In this document: piece by piece, positions 1 to 11,683 of the stretch
Layout of the letters: each line of letters opens with the position of its first letter
Position numbering within the stretch: position 1 is the stretch's first letter
Assembly: GCF_029784165.1 (NCBI RefSeq)
Contig: NC_073696.1
Span: forward strand, 85,369,215-85,433,214
Length of the DNA: 64,000 bases
Direction of reading: 5' to 3'
From: Wyeomyia smithii
Lineage: Eukaryota; Arthropoda; Insecta; Diptera; Culicidae
The notes under the pieces: model-generated
Told to the model about the DNA's origin: nothing
Seen by the model: the letters and a program-made list of their open reading frames with translations, nothing else
Database searches by the model: none
Position numbers and translations under genes: made by a program

Positions 1-47
1 TGTGGTAAAATTTCATGCGAAAGCTTCTATCATGTTTGGATGGGATA

Positions 48-302
48 CTAATTTTCTTGATAACACGATTTTGTCAGGTTCATCGCACTCACACCGTAAT
101 CGTTCTCGTCTCCATTATGATGTTTCACGTCGTAATTAGTCATTGACGTCAGGCAGCACAGACCGTGGCCGTGCTGATCAAGCTTCTGCCGTAAGTGATC
201 GATCCCCTCAACCATGTCATTGTCATCGTTCACGTCGCGATCAGCCCTTCACGTCAAGCAGCAAAGATGAAAGCCGTGGGCTTCCTGTCCAAGTTTCTGT
301 TG
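48..302 (-). pseudogene. Exon-like segment with a duplicated protein module and internal stop
   Basis: Read on the minus strand from about 302 down to the TAG at 48-50, the frame contains two related modules: a first with QKLGQEAHGFHLCCLT, and a second with QKLDQHGHGLCCLT followed by an Asp/Asn/His-rich stretch. The first module ends in an in-frame TGA (249-251). An ATG soon after restarts a 61-codon frame covering the second module. Just upstream of the first module the minus strand reads pyrimidine/A-rich sequence ending in AACAG, which could be a splice acceptor. I do not recognise the family. The repeated module and its match in frame argue for real protein ancestry; the stop argues that this copy is decayed or that the exon structure is more complex. 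It lies at the window edge, so flanking exons may be out of view. Confidence 0.3.
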
Positions 303-3300
303 TTAAAGGTTTTCATTTCATGCATATAGTGTTATTTACTATGCTAGTGTTTATTATACAACTTCAGGTGGTAATTCGTCGTTTCCAGTTATGTACGGCC
401 CGCAACCATCTCACAATAATAAATTAAAATAAATATACCATAAAAGTTGCTTACGTTTCTTGTAATTTTTTTTTAAAGAAACTAGGTATATTAGATATTT
501 TCACATCGCATGACATATCACATTTCCCTTCTTGATTGAATTTAACATTTTCAATTTCTATTTGATCCCCCACTTCGGTTTTGCGGTAATTTCATAGACC
601 ACTACACTGCCACCGCCTGCCTTCATGATTAAGTGGGTCCTGGATTCCTATTTATTTTAATCCACAAAGAAGAATTTTATGTAAGAATAATGTTGGTCAA
701 ATAAAAAAAAACCCTTAAAAAGGTAAATAATGTTTTTATGGAAATAAATTTCGAATTCGAATATCATACGTTAATCATAAAAATATATTAGTTCGTATTA
801 ATCCTTTGGAGCCATTAAATCAAAGGTCCAATGTGTCGCTAATATTTACTAAGAGACCAATCAAATAGGTCCTATGTGATAAGGAAAACAACATAGGTCC
901 TATATAACAAAACCATCAATAAAACCTGGAAAAAAGATTTCAACCGTTAAAAAAGGCATTGGAGGTAAAGACAACATTCTTTCTTTGCACTTAATATCAT
1001 AAAAGAGATTAAACTTTCTTTCTGTAGAAATTGGCATTTGAAAAAGATCTACAAAAATTCAAGTTCATTTTTCTCTGATTAGTGTCGATGTCAGATAGGA
1101 CCTTTTGAAATGTTTCTTTAGAATTATATGTAATTCTATGCAATTCTTCTTATTATTATTCTACAGTAACACACATTAACATGTGTTTTGATTTATCGAA
1201 TTGGACTGTCCAAATGCAATTAATATAATGGTAACGGTCGACCGTTTTTACATTTCTCGTTGCATTCCGAAAGTTTTATAGCGTGGGAATTCGCTGTTGA
1301 ACATCAGATAATAAGTTCAAAAGAATAGTATGTTTCTTTATACATATAAAAATCAATATTATTATAAAATATACATAGTTTGCTAGACAACAGATAACTC
1401 GATTAAGATACGTTTGAATACATTTGAAAACATTCGAAAAGGGTTGCCACGTGAATGATGAGCAACAATTCAAAAGGTCCTACCTGCTTTGATCGATTGT
1501 TCGAGCAAGATATTTTTTTTCGATCACAGTTTATCAAACACGTTTCATGACCAGTTATTTGCACAATTTGATGGCTGCGGGTTAACTCCAGCCTTCTAGA
1601 CGAAAATTACGCTAGGAAAAGAAGTCGAAAAGGAAAAGAAGGAACCATTGACAAAATGAAAGGTCGATCAAGATAATCGATAAAAGCAGATATGAGACCT
1701 TTTGAAATGCTTCCGAAATTTAAGCAAAAAAGTGTTATAAAAATTTGGCTCACCTTTATGGTTTCTCTAATGTAAGAATGTACGGAGTCGGCATCTGAAA
1801 AAAATGGAGAAGATTAACACTATTTATTATATGATAAATACTGTGAATTTCGTTTATTGTTTTAATTGTGTGTTACAATCAATCTAATTTTCCTGCTGCA
1901 CTTCTGGTACATCGTAGGTAAAGAAAATCAGCAAAAAAAAAAATTACTTTTGCCCTTTAATGCAATCTAGAATCTGGTGTGACAAATTCTCACGCACATC
2001 ATCAATAAAAATTTTCAAAAGGAGTTTGCTTTTTATATCTATTTTTATCCTGGCAAACGTTTCTTCCTTTGATGTTTTTGCATTGTTTGTTCATACATAC
2101 ATTCATATAAAATGAGCTGACGGGCGTATTCTCGTGAGATCATGTCCTTCGTCAACCTGACACCAATCGATTCGTAATTCACCGAGCTTGCTGTACCTGT
2201 TGTATGTATACATATCTGTCATGTCATGGTATCGGAGAGACGCTCTTGGCAAAATATGTGATCAGATGGTGTTGCCTTTGCTCTTCGTTTCCCGTATCTT
2301 TTTTATTCCAATCTGGCTGTCGTTTTTTCCGATGCTGAACTTGGACCCTCACTGTTTTCTTTTGAGATCACTAATAAATCATGTGATCAATTTTTTTGCT
2401 GTGGCAAAGGTGTGACTGCAGAGGGATTCGATTTCATAAATTTATTCTGCATTACCGGTATGCACTGCAAAGTGTGCACGGCCTATATGATACCTGTGTG
2501 CTCTTTTTCTTTGCATTATAAATCAAACCGTCACATCGCAACATGTTTACCAACAAAATGGTTTGATGTTATATTGCGGCTCGCTCGATATTCATATTTT
2601 GATCTTTACAAGATTTGCAACTAAACGCGAAGGGTTGATAAGCGAGTTACCGCAACGTTTTTTTTTCTTATGGTACGTAGATATGATAAATTCAATGAAT
2701 GATACCACCCGCGCTGAAACGTGCTGCCCTGGTGGGGTTTCTGGTCGGAGACGTGCGTAGAATTTTCTATCCATGTAAATCATATTCTCAACCTATCTGA
2801 ACACGCAACACCTAGGGCAGTTTCAGTGTGCTCCGGGGTTTGGCATCAAAGAAGTCGATGAAAAATGGCAATACAACCCCGCACGCAGCGCTCGCTTAGA
2901 TCTTCGACTCACTCAATCTTCTTCTCGGAGAATAAAATTATACACATATCCCAGCTGGAAATCCCGTTTCACCGGTGCAATTTTTGTTAGAATGACTTGA
3001 TATGAAACTAGACGTATTTGGCAACATGAAGTATAATAAAAAAATAAATAAAAACCAAAACAGAATAAGTAGAAAATGAATCAATGTATAAAATGTATGG
3101 AAAATAAAATAAAATAAAGTGCTATAATCGGGACACCCTAAAAGTTCCGTTTACATTTTGGATTAACTGCCATTTCGCCACCACAACCAATGATACCTTT
3201 CGAATCTGGTTGATGATTGGTTTCGACAAGCAGGACGTCGCACCCCAGTAAATAAGAAAATGATTTATGGAAATGTTTTTTTCCGCGCCTACATTTTCAC

Positions 3301-4590
3301 GTCGTTTGCAACATCGGAACGATGAAAACAGCGTGAAGATGGAAAGTGGCGAATTCTTTTTAAAGACAGTTGGGAGAATATAAATTATATACCGAAAACA
3401 GATTCAGCTGGAAATAGAACAAAAATCCGATTTAGAGAAAAGCGAAGAGCATTTTTAATAACGGCGTCATATTTTTGAAACAGTTTTTTAATTCCACGCT
3501 TCCATTTTTTCTCCTTTGGCCTCCTTTGGAACGTCGCCGGGAAATTGTTCATCTCCAAATAATTTTCGGAAGCAATTTGAAAAATGTGCGTAATTTCGCT
3601 GCTGCAATCCACCAATATAATTGTGAGTTGTATGATTATAATCGCGAGAACTAATGCTAATTCCAGCGATTATCCTAATTTCAACACAAAAATAAAATGA
3701 GAAATTATTCGATAACATTTCGATTCGAATCCAAGTGGTATATTATTATGTCAGTCGATTTGTCACACACGCCAAAGAAATTGAAATGGAATCCAAAGTC
3801 TTCTGTAAGGAAAACAAAATTTGTTTTACGCCTCCGGGCAAGACGAATTGCTTTTCATTACGTTGTGTTTTCACGCCCCAGTAAAACATGTCGAACATTT
3901 TTCCGCTGTGGTTGGCGTCCATTGAGAGTAGTTCTTGCTAGCAGAACCGTTACCCGAGTGGGATAGGATATCAAGTTCAATGTTGTAATGAATATCAATA
4001 TGAATGAATATCAAAAACATGAACCAAAGGCTTGTCTCATGTTTTTGATACTACATACCAAAGAGACGTGCTCTTTCAGTCGACTGGCCTCACAAACGAC
4101 GTGGGTCTGTTCTTGTTGCCCAGACTCAAATGAAATTTTTATTTTGCACTATAATTGTATTCCTCTTCTGCTTCAACAGTCTCGACACCGACTGTTATAG
4201 GTAAATTGAGCTCGTGAGGTGAATTCGATTAGGTAGGAAGGCGACCTATGGAGAAGCTGAAAGCTGGTGACCTGTAGGCTAGATATGATATTTATATAAA
4301 GATTTTTTTCTGAACGGGAAATTTGGAAGTAAGTTGTCTCCCACATAAGAAAACGTAAAACTAATTCTCTTTCTCATTGGTTTAGTTGGTACCTGTAAAA
4401 AAAATGTTTAGTTGGTTTTATGCTGATTGCTTTAGTAGTACAATACTGGATATGCTGAAAGATAGAATGCATCCTGAAAAGTAATCAAAGATAAAACCAC
4501 AAAATTGTGGTACACGATAGAACATGAGTGACAGGCATTGCTAACCGGTTGAACACTAGCCCACGTGTTGCTTTCCTACACTCGCTCTGC
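303..4590. other. No gene seen; AT-rich intergenic or intronic DNA
   Basis: Only short frames without recognisable motifs occur here. Between about 820 and 1710 the hexamer AGGTCC or its complement recurs (around 829, 867, 893, 1096, 1476), more than expected by chance. A perfect 14-bp inverted repeat with a 14-nt spacer lies at 4009-4050. A small AAAAT-type simple repeat sits near 3100. Nothing else could be supported. Confidence 0.5.
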
Positions 4591-4706
4591 TTAATGGTAG
4601 CATGATGATTCACCTAATTGAATAACCTGGCCGTCCCGATAAATTGAAATGGCTCCGAATGGCTCCGCCCAATAAAATTTGATCACTTTTGATGGAAAAG
4701 GTAAGC

Positions 4707-4913
4707 GAAATTTCGGTTTTCGAAAAAAAAATTTGATGCCAAATGACTTAAAAACACATGAAACGTCGAGAACTGGTGTCATCTGAATTTTTTTTTTTGA
4801 AAATATCGACTCTCTTTTTTCAATTGTGGAAGGCGGAGTTTGAAACATTTAGAATTAATTTAATGAAATTGATCGCTAGTCTCTCGAAATAGCCTGTATA
4901 ATGATATACACTG
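4707..4913 (-). repeat. Dispersed repeat, copy 1 (inverted partner at 6562-6777)
   Basis: This stretch is the reverse complement of 6562-6777 with moderate divergence. Shared landmarks are the blocks around GAAACGTCGAGAACTGG and AGTCTCTCGAAATAGCC, and both copies end at CAGTGTAT. The CAGTG ends of the two copies face each other across about 1.65 kb. A distant relative of the central part appears near 54650 and 58690. It is a transposable-element fragment of unknown class. Confidence 0.6.
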
Positions 4914-6109
4914 TAACTAGCATCGAATACATTATGTTTCATTAGGGTGGTTCATTTATTCGACATAGGGTGGGTCATAATATTGTGTAAAAATGAGTAT
5001 AAAATAAAAAAAAATTACTTTTCACTGAATACCATTAGAAAAATTTCTGAAAATATAATATTTGTTATATCATTGTTGTTAGGGTGGAAATGTTGAATTG
5101 GAAAAAATACTATTCAAAATAGCAAGATATAACAAAACAAATTTACAAAATGTACCAAAAAACTACTCTGTGCAAAAACAGAAATCATCTCAACCAAAAT
5201 TAAGATTGTGTCTTGCGGAAAATGTTGAATACTTTCATGTCATTTGCAAAAACACACACGGAAGGTACACGGAATTTGGATATTTGAAAAATGTTTTCGA
5301 TTCCAAGTGTCTTTAAAGTACATGGAACGGTGGAAACTGATGGAATATGTTTTTTTATTTTGATTGAAAAATTTACTCTCTAGGACACTTGTACTTGTTC
5401 TTTCGAATGTTGTACCAAACAATTTATTCGTTTTATTCACCACAATAATGTCCTTTGCCAACACTTGATCGAACACACAGTGCTCTGGCTTATATAATCG
5501 GACAAAAGACTGTATCGATGTTATTCAGTGATAATGAGAGTATAGGGATCTCAATCAGATGCGTCGTTTTGACAGTTCGACTTTACATTTTCTGTCAAGT
5601 TTGAGCGGTGTGTCATCTTCGGCAGAGTTGAAGGTAATAGTTTTGTCTTTCAAAAAAAAAATATATATATATACACTCTAAAAACAAATTATTAATTAAA
5701 AAAAATAGAAGAAAGGTAAAAATTATTTATCAAAACAGTCCATTTAAAAAAACTGATTTTTTTATGAGAACTACGAAAGATTACATAAACAACGAAACCG
5801 GTCATGGAGAAATAAAAAAAAAAAGTTATAATTTGTTTTAAAATTTTTTTTTACAGGGTACATTTTTTTGGAAGGAGAAAGTTATTACTCATAACTTTGC
5901 CAAATATACTATGTCAATCAAATAAAGTCGAAACGGTTTGTTTGATTGGCATAGTGTCTTCGGCAAAGTTGCAGATAATATTTTGTCCTTCCAATATGCC
6001 TTTAAAAAAAATAATTGAAAAAATATTTTTTTTCAAAAAATGTAAACAATATCGCACGCTTAGCCTTGGGGCTAATAGCGGTCTCGATCAACTAGATTAA
6101 TTGAGAGAA
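4914..6109. other. No gene; dispersed repeats and one imperfect hairpin
   Basis: AT-rich filler between two inverted repeat copies. An imperfect 30-bp inverted repeat (5893-5922 with 5941-5970, 25 of 30 matches, 18-nt spacer) contains the motif CTTCGGCAAAGTT. Variants of that motif recur near 5617, 6505, 13481 and 27135, so it belongs to a dispersed family. Confidence 0.5.
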
Positions 6110-6298
6110 TTCGTTATTGATATTGTTTTTGGCACATTTTGCATGTGTAGGATAAGTACAACGATACACCGTGCCCCAGTGTTGAGTCGAGAAAATTTCC
6201 AGCTCGAAAAGATCCTCGACTCGATCGGGAATCGAACCAGATATCACAACCGTGTGGGAGAGCTAGCCGACCGACATCGCTAACCACGGGGACCACAC
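6110..6298 (-). mobile_element. tRNA-derived SINE
   Basis: On the minus strand an RNA polymerase III type internal promoter is visible: an A-box-like TGGTTAGCGATGTCGG (6286-6271) and, about 35 bp on, a perfect B box GGTTCGATTCCC (6238-6227). The head resembles a tRNA acceptor/D-arm half, but the sequence does not fold as a tRNA and continues into an unrelated body, so a SINE is a better reading than a tRNA gene. The family is not assigned. The tail boundary is approximate. Confidence 0.65.
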
Positions 6299-6561
6299 AA
6301 AATGTTTCAAAATCAAAAAATGTTTTTATTTTGTTTCAAATAATGATAACTATTTTTTAACTTTTGTAGGTTTTTTTATTAAAGAAATAAGATTTTTAAA
6401 CATCGAGCTCTTTTGAATAAATATTTTAAATTTTTCTTCTAACTTTGTTTTAATAATTAATTTTTTGAGGTGTAATTTTTTGGAAAGACAGAATTATTAT
6501 CTACAACTTTGTCGAAGACGTCACACTAATCAAACGAACCGAAGTGCTTTTTTTAATTTTT

Positions 6562-6777
6562 CAGTGTATTTCATTATACAGGCTATTTCGAGAGACTAGT
6601 GATCAATTTCAAAAGATAAATTCTAAACATTTTGAGCTCCGCCTTCTACAATTGAAAAAACGACTAAGTCCCAGAGTCGATTTTTTTTTCAGATGACACC
6701 AGTTCTCGACGTTTCATGCGTTTTTAAGTCATTTGGCATAAAAAAAAATCGAAAACCGAAATTTCACGTAAAAAAAG
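6562..6777 (+). repeat. Dispersed repeat, copy 2 (inverted partner at 4707-4913)
   Basis: Second copy of the repeat at 4707-4913, in opposite orientation, starting at CAGTGTATTTCATTATACAG. Downstream (6779-6900) it runs into a phrase about an 'ATTGAGCTGAAATTTTGCAC' motif that is also present at 58601-58857, suggesting a larger shared parental element. Confidence 0.6.
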
Positions 6778-7596
6778 GCCAAACTTTAATCGCTTTGCGC
6801 CACCCCATTTCAAGTCCGATTGAGCTGAAATTTTGCACAAGATGTTTTTTCGAGCAGGTGAACATTTTGTAGAGGTTTTTTTTCAAATTCGAGATGATCA
6901 TTTTGGCTGGCACCTTATTACATATGTATGCTGGCCACGCGCTGTAGCGTATACTTTGCACTCTCTTCTGCAGAACGCTCAAGGTATTGCTTAAATTGTG
7001 AACCATAGGGTATAAACATTGTGACTGCGAAAACATCCATTCAGAAAACATGCACCAAAACATTTCACACACATGAGCGGCTGGTTCGCGGACTCGATAA
7101 AGAACTGAGTCAAACGGTGCAATGGCCTAGGGCATTCAAGCAGAGCGCGTAAAAATTGTCGCGATGTATGATGTACGTAACCTCTGTATGCAGTAAAAGT
7201 AAACACAACATTATAACGTATCCAGGCATTACTCAAAGGATTCGACTGAAGTAAGCCAAAACAGGTGTATAATCTCGGCGGAAGTAATCCACCGAAAAAA
7301 AAGTTTACTGAAGGAACTGTTGTGAATATATACATGCACTGTGCGACCGTGCCCGTAAGGTGAGAAAAAATCTTCTATATTAAACAGCCCCACGGGTGCG
7401 AATAATCCGACCCATTTCGATTCTTTATTCCAACCTTTCGACCTTATTTGAGCAGATTTAAAATCCAGAAGCGTAACAGTAATGTATGGTAATAAGAGGG
7501 ATTTTCGAAGCTATGAAGAAGGAAGACTAAGAAATGTGTGCCTATTGTTTGAAATGGATAAAAAATAAAACTTTTGGTCAGCAGGCTTCTTGACTG
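6778..7596. other. No convincing gene
   Basis: Two overlapping minus-strand frames of about 100 codons occur (6764-7335), but they have no recognisable motif, do not connect to each other, and lack a clear promoter or polyadenylation signal. I treat the stretch as the 3' flank of the secreted-peptide gene. Confidence 0.4.
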
Positions 7597-7602
7597 TTTA
7601 TT
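7597..7602 (-). promoter_or_regulatory. Polyadenylation signal AATAAA
   Basis: A canonical AATAAA on the minus strand lies 38 nt beyond the TAA stop of the small secreted-peptide gene, a normal distance for a short insect 3' UTR. Confidence 0.6.
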
Positions 7603-7639
7603 TGGCATATATCTTTCTGCGATTGACACGTTTGCTTGC

Positions 7640-7867
7640 TTAGAACAGATTTTTGAAGAAACTACCCACATCCTTGGCCGCCTGCTGGAACCAATTGCCA
7701 ACCTTCGCCAGCACATCATTCCCGGTTTCGCTTACCGACGATGATTCCTGTTGCGTGCCGCTATTTTGCTCGCCAGAATAACTATAAACGTCTTGATCTG
7801 CCATGACGACCGCCGTCATCGTTAATAAAAAGATTGCCGTAAGGGTTAGTATAAGTTTTATTTCCAT
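7640..7867 (-). CDS. Small secreted peptide with C-terminal amphipathic helix
   Basis: A complete 75-residue frame, ATG to TAA, in one exon. Residues 1-23 form a textbook signal peptide: a Lys-containing head, a Leu/Ile/Thr-rich core, and a VMA cleavage motif before Asp24. The predicted mature peptide has about 52 residues and no cysteine. Its first half (24-50) is acidic and rich in Ser, Gln, Gly and Asn. Its last 25 residues (DVLAKVGNWFQQAAKDVGSF and five more) alternate Leu/Val/Trp/Phe with Lys/Gln/Asn/Asp as an amphipathic helix does, ending FFKNLF. The start is preceded by ACC, a good context. AATAAA follows 38 nt after the stop, and TCAGT-type initiator motifs lie 35-60 nt upstream of the ATG. 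Linear helical peptides of this layout include antimicrobial and salivary secreted peptides in Diptera, but I recognise no named family, so that role is inference. Confidence 0.7.
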   Translation of the reverse strand: MEIKLILTLTAIFLLTMTAVVMADQDVYSYSGEQNSGTQQESSSVSETGNDVLAKVGNWFQQAAKDVGSFFKNLF

Positions 7868-9300
7868 GGTGTGTCCGTACTGGTGTACTGATATCGACTG
7901 AAAGGCTGGGATATTGTTTGTCCAGACATGTACGCGTACGAGACCTTTACGTACATTCTACAACGATTCAAGCACTGTTTGTACAGATGGTGACTCTTTT
8001 TTGTTCATTTAGTTGTGTCAAGTAGACAATATTGAAGAATGTTTGAGAAAGGTTTTAGTTGTTTTTCCTTTTCACACGTACCAAAGACGTGCATTGAAAC
8101 TTGGTAGGCACACTCTGCATGAACCCGCATGTTTTTGGATGGGATGAAAATTTTGAAACAGTCATAGTGCAACTGCTGAGTAGAATTTAAGCATCAGTAT
8201 TCTACAGTCGAATTTCCGCAAATTTGAAATCGGTATGCAATAAAAATATATTTACAATTTAAACGGTTGTTTTGCCTAACCCAATCAGTCAAATACCGCA
8301 ATAATACCAATTTGCGTCGTTATGTAAAACTTTATTATACTTTTTATTCGCTTAAGTTAATATATTCCATGTGTAATGTTTCCTATTGTTCTTGATGTAA
8401 AACAAGTGAATATTTCTACCAAAACAGCAAACAGTAAAATATTTCAAGACCATGGTTGTAGAAACAGTTATTCTATTTTCCTCACATCCCAAATTTTTTT
8501 GCATATGCGACAAAAAATTTACGCACGCCGAATCTATGTCAAGATAAACCGATTAGGAATACATTTTGCTCCCTTTTGACACCTCATATTCCCTACAATG
8601 TCGGCTGGAACAAATCGGGTGGATGATGGAGCTCAACATGCGGTGCTTAAATATGCTTTCGTCGACTTTACTGTGGCACATACCTACAGCTTCTAGTTCG
8701 GCTGGAGTGGGAAACTAAAGTACACATCGTCGCAACGTGAGCCGTAGGGGCATTCTGTAGCATTAGATGGCTACTGAAAACGTGCCGGTGAAGGATACAT
8801 TATATTCATCGATAAGTATACGTATACCTATATAAATAGGCACTTATGTGCTTTATTGGTAGTAAAAAAACCGTTTACGAGCTATTTGGTTTCAAGCAGG
8901 GCTCGTCATGCTGCCCTCTCTGTACGTAAAGAGGATTGTGGAAGCCATTGACCAGAGCGGGGCCGGTCATAGGTTATTCGGGGGATAGTAACTCATCAAT
9001 TGGAAATACGAGCATGTTGAACAAGTACTGTCCATAAAAATTCTTACGATGATGTATAGCGGCATAATATGTATGCAGGAATGAACAATTTATTTCGTTA
9101 CACTGTGATGGGTTTTTGATTTTTTTGGTTCTGAAGCGGAGAGGATTCGATTTAAATGGTTTGATTCCCAAACAAAACATCTCTACATTTGTCTGTCCTC
9201 AAACAGGAACAGATGCAGAAACGGCTGTCTTTATAGAAAATATAGTCATGCCAACATTTGCATTTCTCGAACAGTAGAACGGCACTCAAAACCTTAAAAG
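7868..9300. other. Upstream region of the secreted-peptide gene; otherwise no gene seen
   Basis: About 1.4 kb of AT-rich DNA. The first 60 nt carry TCAGT-like initiator motifs on the minus strand, without a clear TATA box. The rest holds only short random frames. Confidence 0.4.
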
Positions 9301-9304
9301 CTTT

Positions 9305-9455
9305 TAAGTGCACTTTAAAACTGGACTGAATTCGCTGCTTCCTACAAAAACAAAGCCAGGTGAACTCAGTAAATCTGTACTGCATTCCTGGTCATTGCGG
9401 TAGAAAAGGAAATGAGCTTGCAGATGAATTTGTTCCAGCTTTGCCTTCATCAGAA
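9305..9455 (+). pseudogene. LINE RNase H domain fragment
   Basis: Reading from about 9311, past one in-frame stop, the frame gives a segment ending VNLYCIPGHCGRKGNELADE. This is the characteristic C-terminal His-loop region of the RNase H domain in I-clade-type LINE polyproteins (PGHxGxxGNExAD). After ELADE the match weakens to ALPSSESL, then stops. It is a short, decayed relic; no reverse transcriptase remains next to it. Confidence 0.65.
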
Positions 9456-9698
9456 TCATTGTATATATTTTTTGAATGTGTTCTGGGGGTCATTTTCAGA
9501 ACGCGCAATATATCAAAAAAAAAAAAAGAAAAAGAAAATTAACGCCAAGTGTAAAAACCAGTTGTTTGGTAAAAATCGAAAATAAAAATCGAATCTCAAA
9601 ACTTTTACGGATCTCATGACTGAACTTTTTCCGCTTAAGTACTGCCTTTTTCTATAGTTAAATTGTTTTATTTGTCAGGTTGTTTAAATATCGTAAAC

Positions 9699-9910
9699 TG
9701 GGGTGACTTTGATCACTTTTTTGAATATATCTTAAATATTTTAAGAATATACAGAATACAAAATTGTTTGATATTTTTAAAATGAGTACTGGCATGCATT
9801 GAGAAAGAACCAAATACTAGATCAAAAGTTTAACAACAATTCTGCTATTTTTGATGATGCTCTAAAATTTTCACATCAGTCATCATTCCGGGGTGACTTT
9901 GATCACTTCT
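9699..9910. repeat. Direct repeat of a GGGGTGACTTTGATCAC motif
   Basis: The phrase CTGGGGTGACTTTGATCACT occurs at about 9701 and again in near-identical form (CCGGGGTGACTTTGATCACT) at about 9888, in the same orientation. It looks like part of a dispersed miniature element, but no matching inverted terminus was found. Confidence 0.4.
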
Positions 9911-10635
9911 TTATCTTGATGAATTTGAAGTGAAACTTTGCTACTTTAACAAATTTGAGCAATCTAAAACGACTTGAACGAGTTTATAAATATGAAAAGC
10001 AGTTTGGGGCTATTCACATTTCACGTAAACAGTCTATATTGGCGAATGTCCAAGATTCATCCAAAATTTCGAAATATACATGAACGACTATCCACGGAGA
10101 GGGAAAGGGGCCTATAATCTTCAATAACTAGTCCACATAGAATATGGCTTATCCAATAGTCCAAAGTTGCATATTATATGGCGTCTTGGGTTGTCGTTAA
10201 GAAGAAAACATGTAATACACTTACACACAGATTATTGGGACTCAACATTAGCTTTGAAAACCGTAGGTTTATATTTTTTTATACTAAGAACTAATATGGG
10301 AACAAAATAAACAAACTTCACGTTTCGCAGCTTGTTGTTTTGTATATGTTTGAACCGATTGTTTGTATGCAATAAAAATCCCTTAAAATCCACTTTATTT
10401 TTAAATTAATATTTTAGCATGTAAAACACTCTTTTAATAGCAGGAAATGGACAGTGGATAGTAGCAATGCACACTGGCCCAGAAACGGAATCTAGCGGAA
10501 CGAAACTAATAGCGCTCTCGGGGTTTGACCAATCGGTTTTCGATCTTCTACAAAGTGTCTAGGGCTTCATTTTGGATGCTTGAATTATTCCGGAATTTAG
10601 CCGCAAAGGTGGCGTTGCGATGCCATCTTCTTTCC

Positions 10636-11402
10636 CTTACAAGCTAGAACTTTGCGATATTCGACAAAGTTGTAGATCTCTAAATTTCATGAAATTTTAC
10701 AGAATATACAAAATTTCTAACTCTTCAAGTTTCAGAGATCTACGAGTTTTTATAAATTTTGTCTGAATTTCACGTTTTATTGTGATAATTTTATGAGTTC
10801 ACTCGAAATATTTTATTACAATTTTTTTCTCGATAGAAATTGAATAATTACATCGTTTTCTTCCGAATACAGAAGTTTTTGAAGTACTTAAGTGAAAATA
10901 TTACACAAAATTTGAAAAAAAAAACATAATTTTGTGAAGTAGATAGCTCAGCGGGTAGTAAGTATTAGCAAACCATGATTTTTTCTAAAAATTGTCCATC
11001 AAAAAAAGCTTCATTTTCTGAAATATAGAAAGATGTGTTTTTTTTGTGATATTTCAGATCCGTTGCTATTGGATTTGGCTATGAAACAAACAAAGTAACA
11101 TTTGATCCAATAGCAACGGATCTACTCTCAATAAACCTAGCTTTACTAACGAAAACTCGACGCATACTTAAACCGAAAACGTATGCTGATTCAGAAAATT
11201 GTATATTCTTCGGTGATTTTAATGTTTCGAATCACAAAACTATCACAAAAAACGTGAAACTCAAACAAATTCTTCAAAAAATCGTGAATTTCCAAAAAAA
11301 ATAAGAGACAGAAATTTTATTTCTTCTACGAAGTTACATAAAATTTTCTAATCTGAAACTTTGCCGAAAACTGCAGAGCTCTAGCGTGTAAAAATAAAAA
11401 GT
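10636..11402. repeat. Foldback repeat with short perfect central hairpin
   Basis: The outer arms (about 10636-10800 and 11235-11402) are imperfect reverse complements, sharing blocks such as CTAGA(A/G)CT and CAAAGTT.CAGAT. Near the middle a perfect 18-bp inverted repeat lies at 11057-11074 and 11105-11122 with a 30-nt spacer. This is a palindromic non-autonomous element or a decayed one. Exact ends and a target duplication were not found. Confidence 0.45.
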
Positions 11403-11683
11403 TGGTGTCGAGGCGCTATCTCTGCGGTCAAATCGCGAACAAAACTGAGCGTCAAGTTGAAGTTCTTATTACACTGGGAAACTTTGCTGGCACATAGGTT
11501 GAATAGAGTATCAAAGTACTGGACCGTGTATTCCATGCAATAAATACATAGCAATTGTATTTTTACATGAAACCTATGGTTATATTTAAACTAGACTGAG
11601 GCCGTTGCAGTAAACCTTTGTTAGAGAGAGCAACAGTGCGGTTGCGAGGAAGGGGGATCCACAATGGAATGAATTTTCACCTT

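Noticed and set aside
6226..6290. Possible tRNA gene (A and B boxes)
   Set aside because: The sequence between the boxes does not form a cloverleaf and continues as a SINE body; the same applies to 38598-38663.
6764..7335. Two overlapping frames downstream of the secreted peptide
   Set aside because: No motif, no polyadenylation signal or start context, and mutually overlapping.
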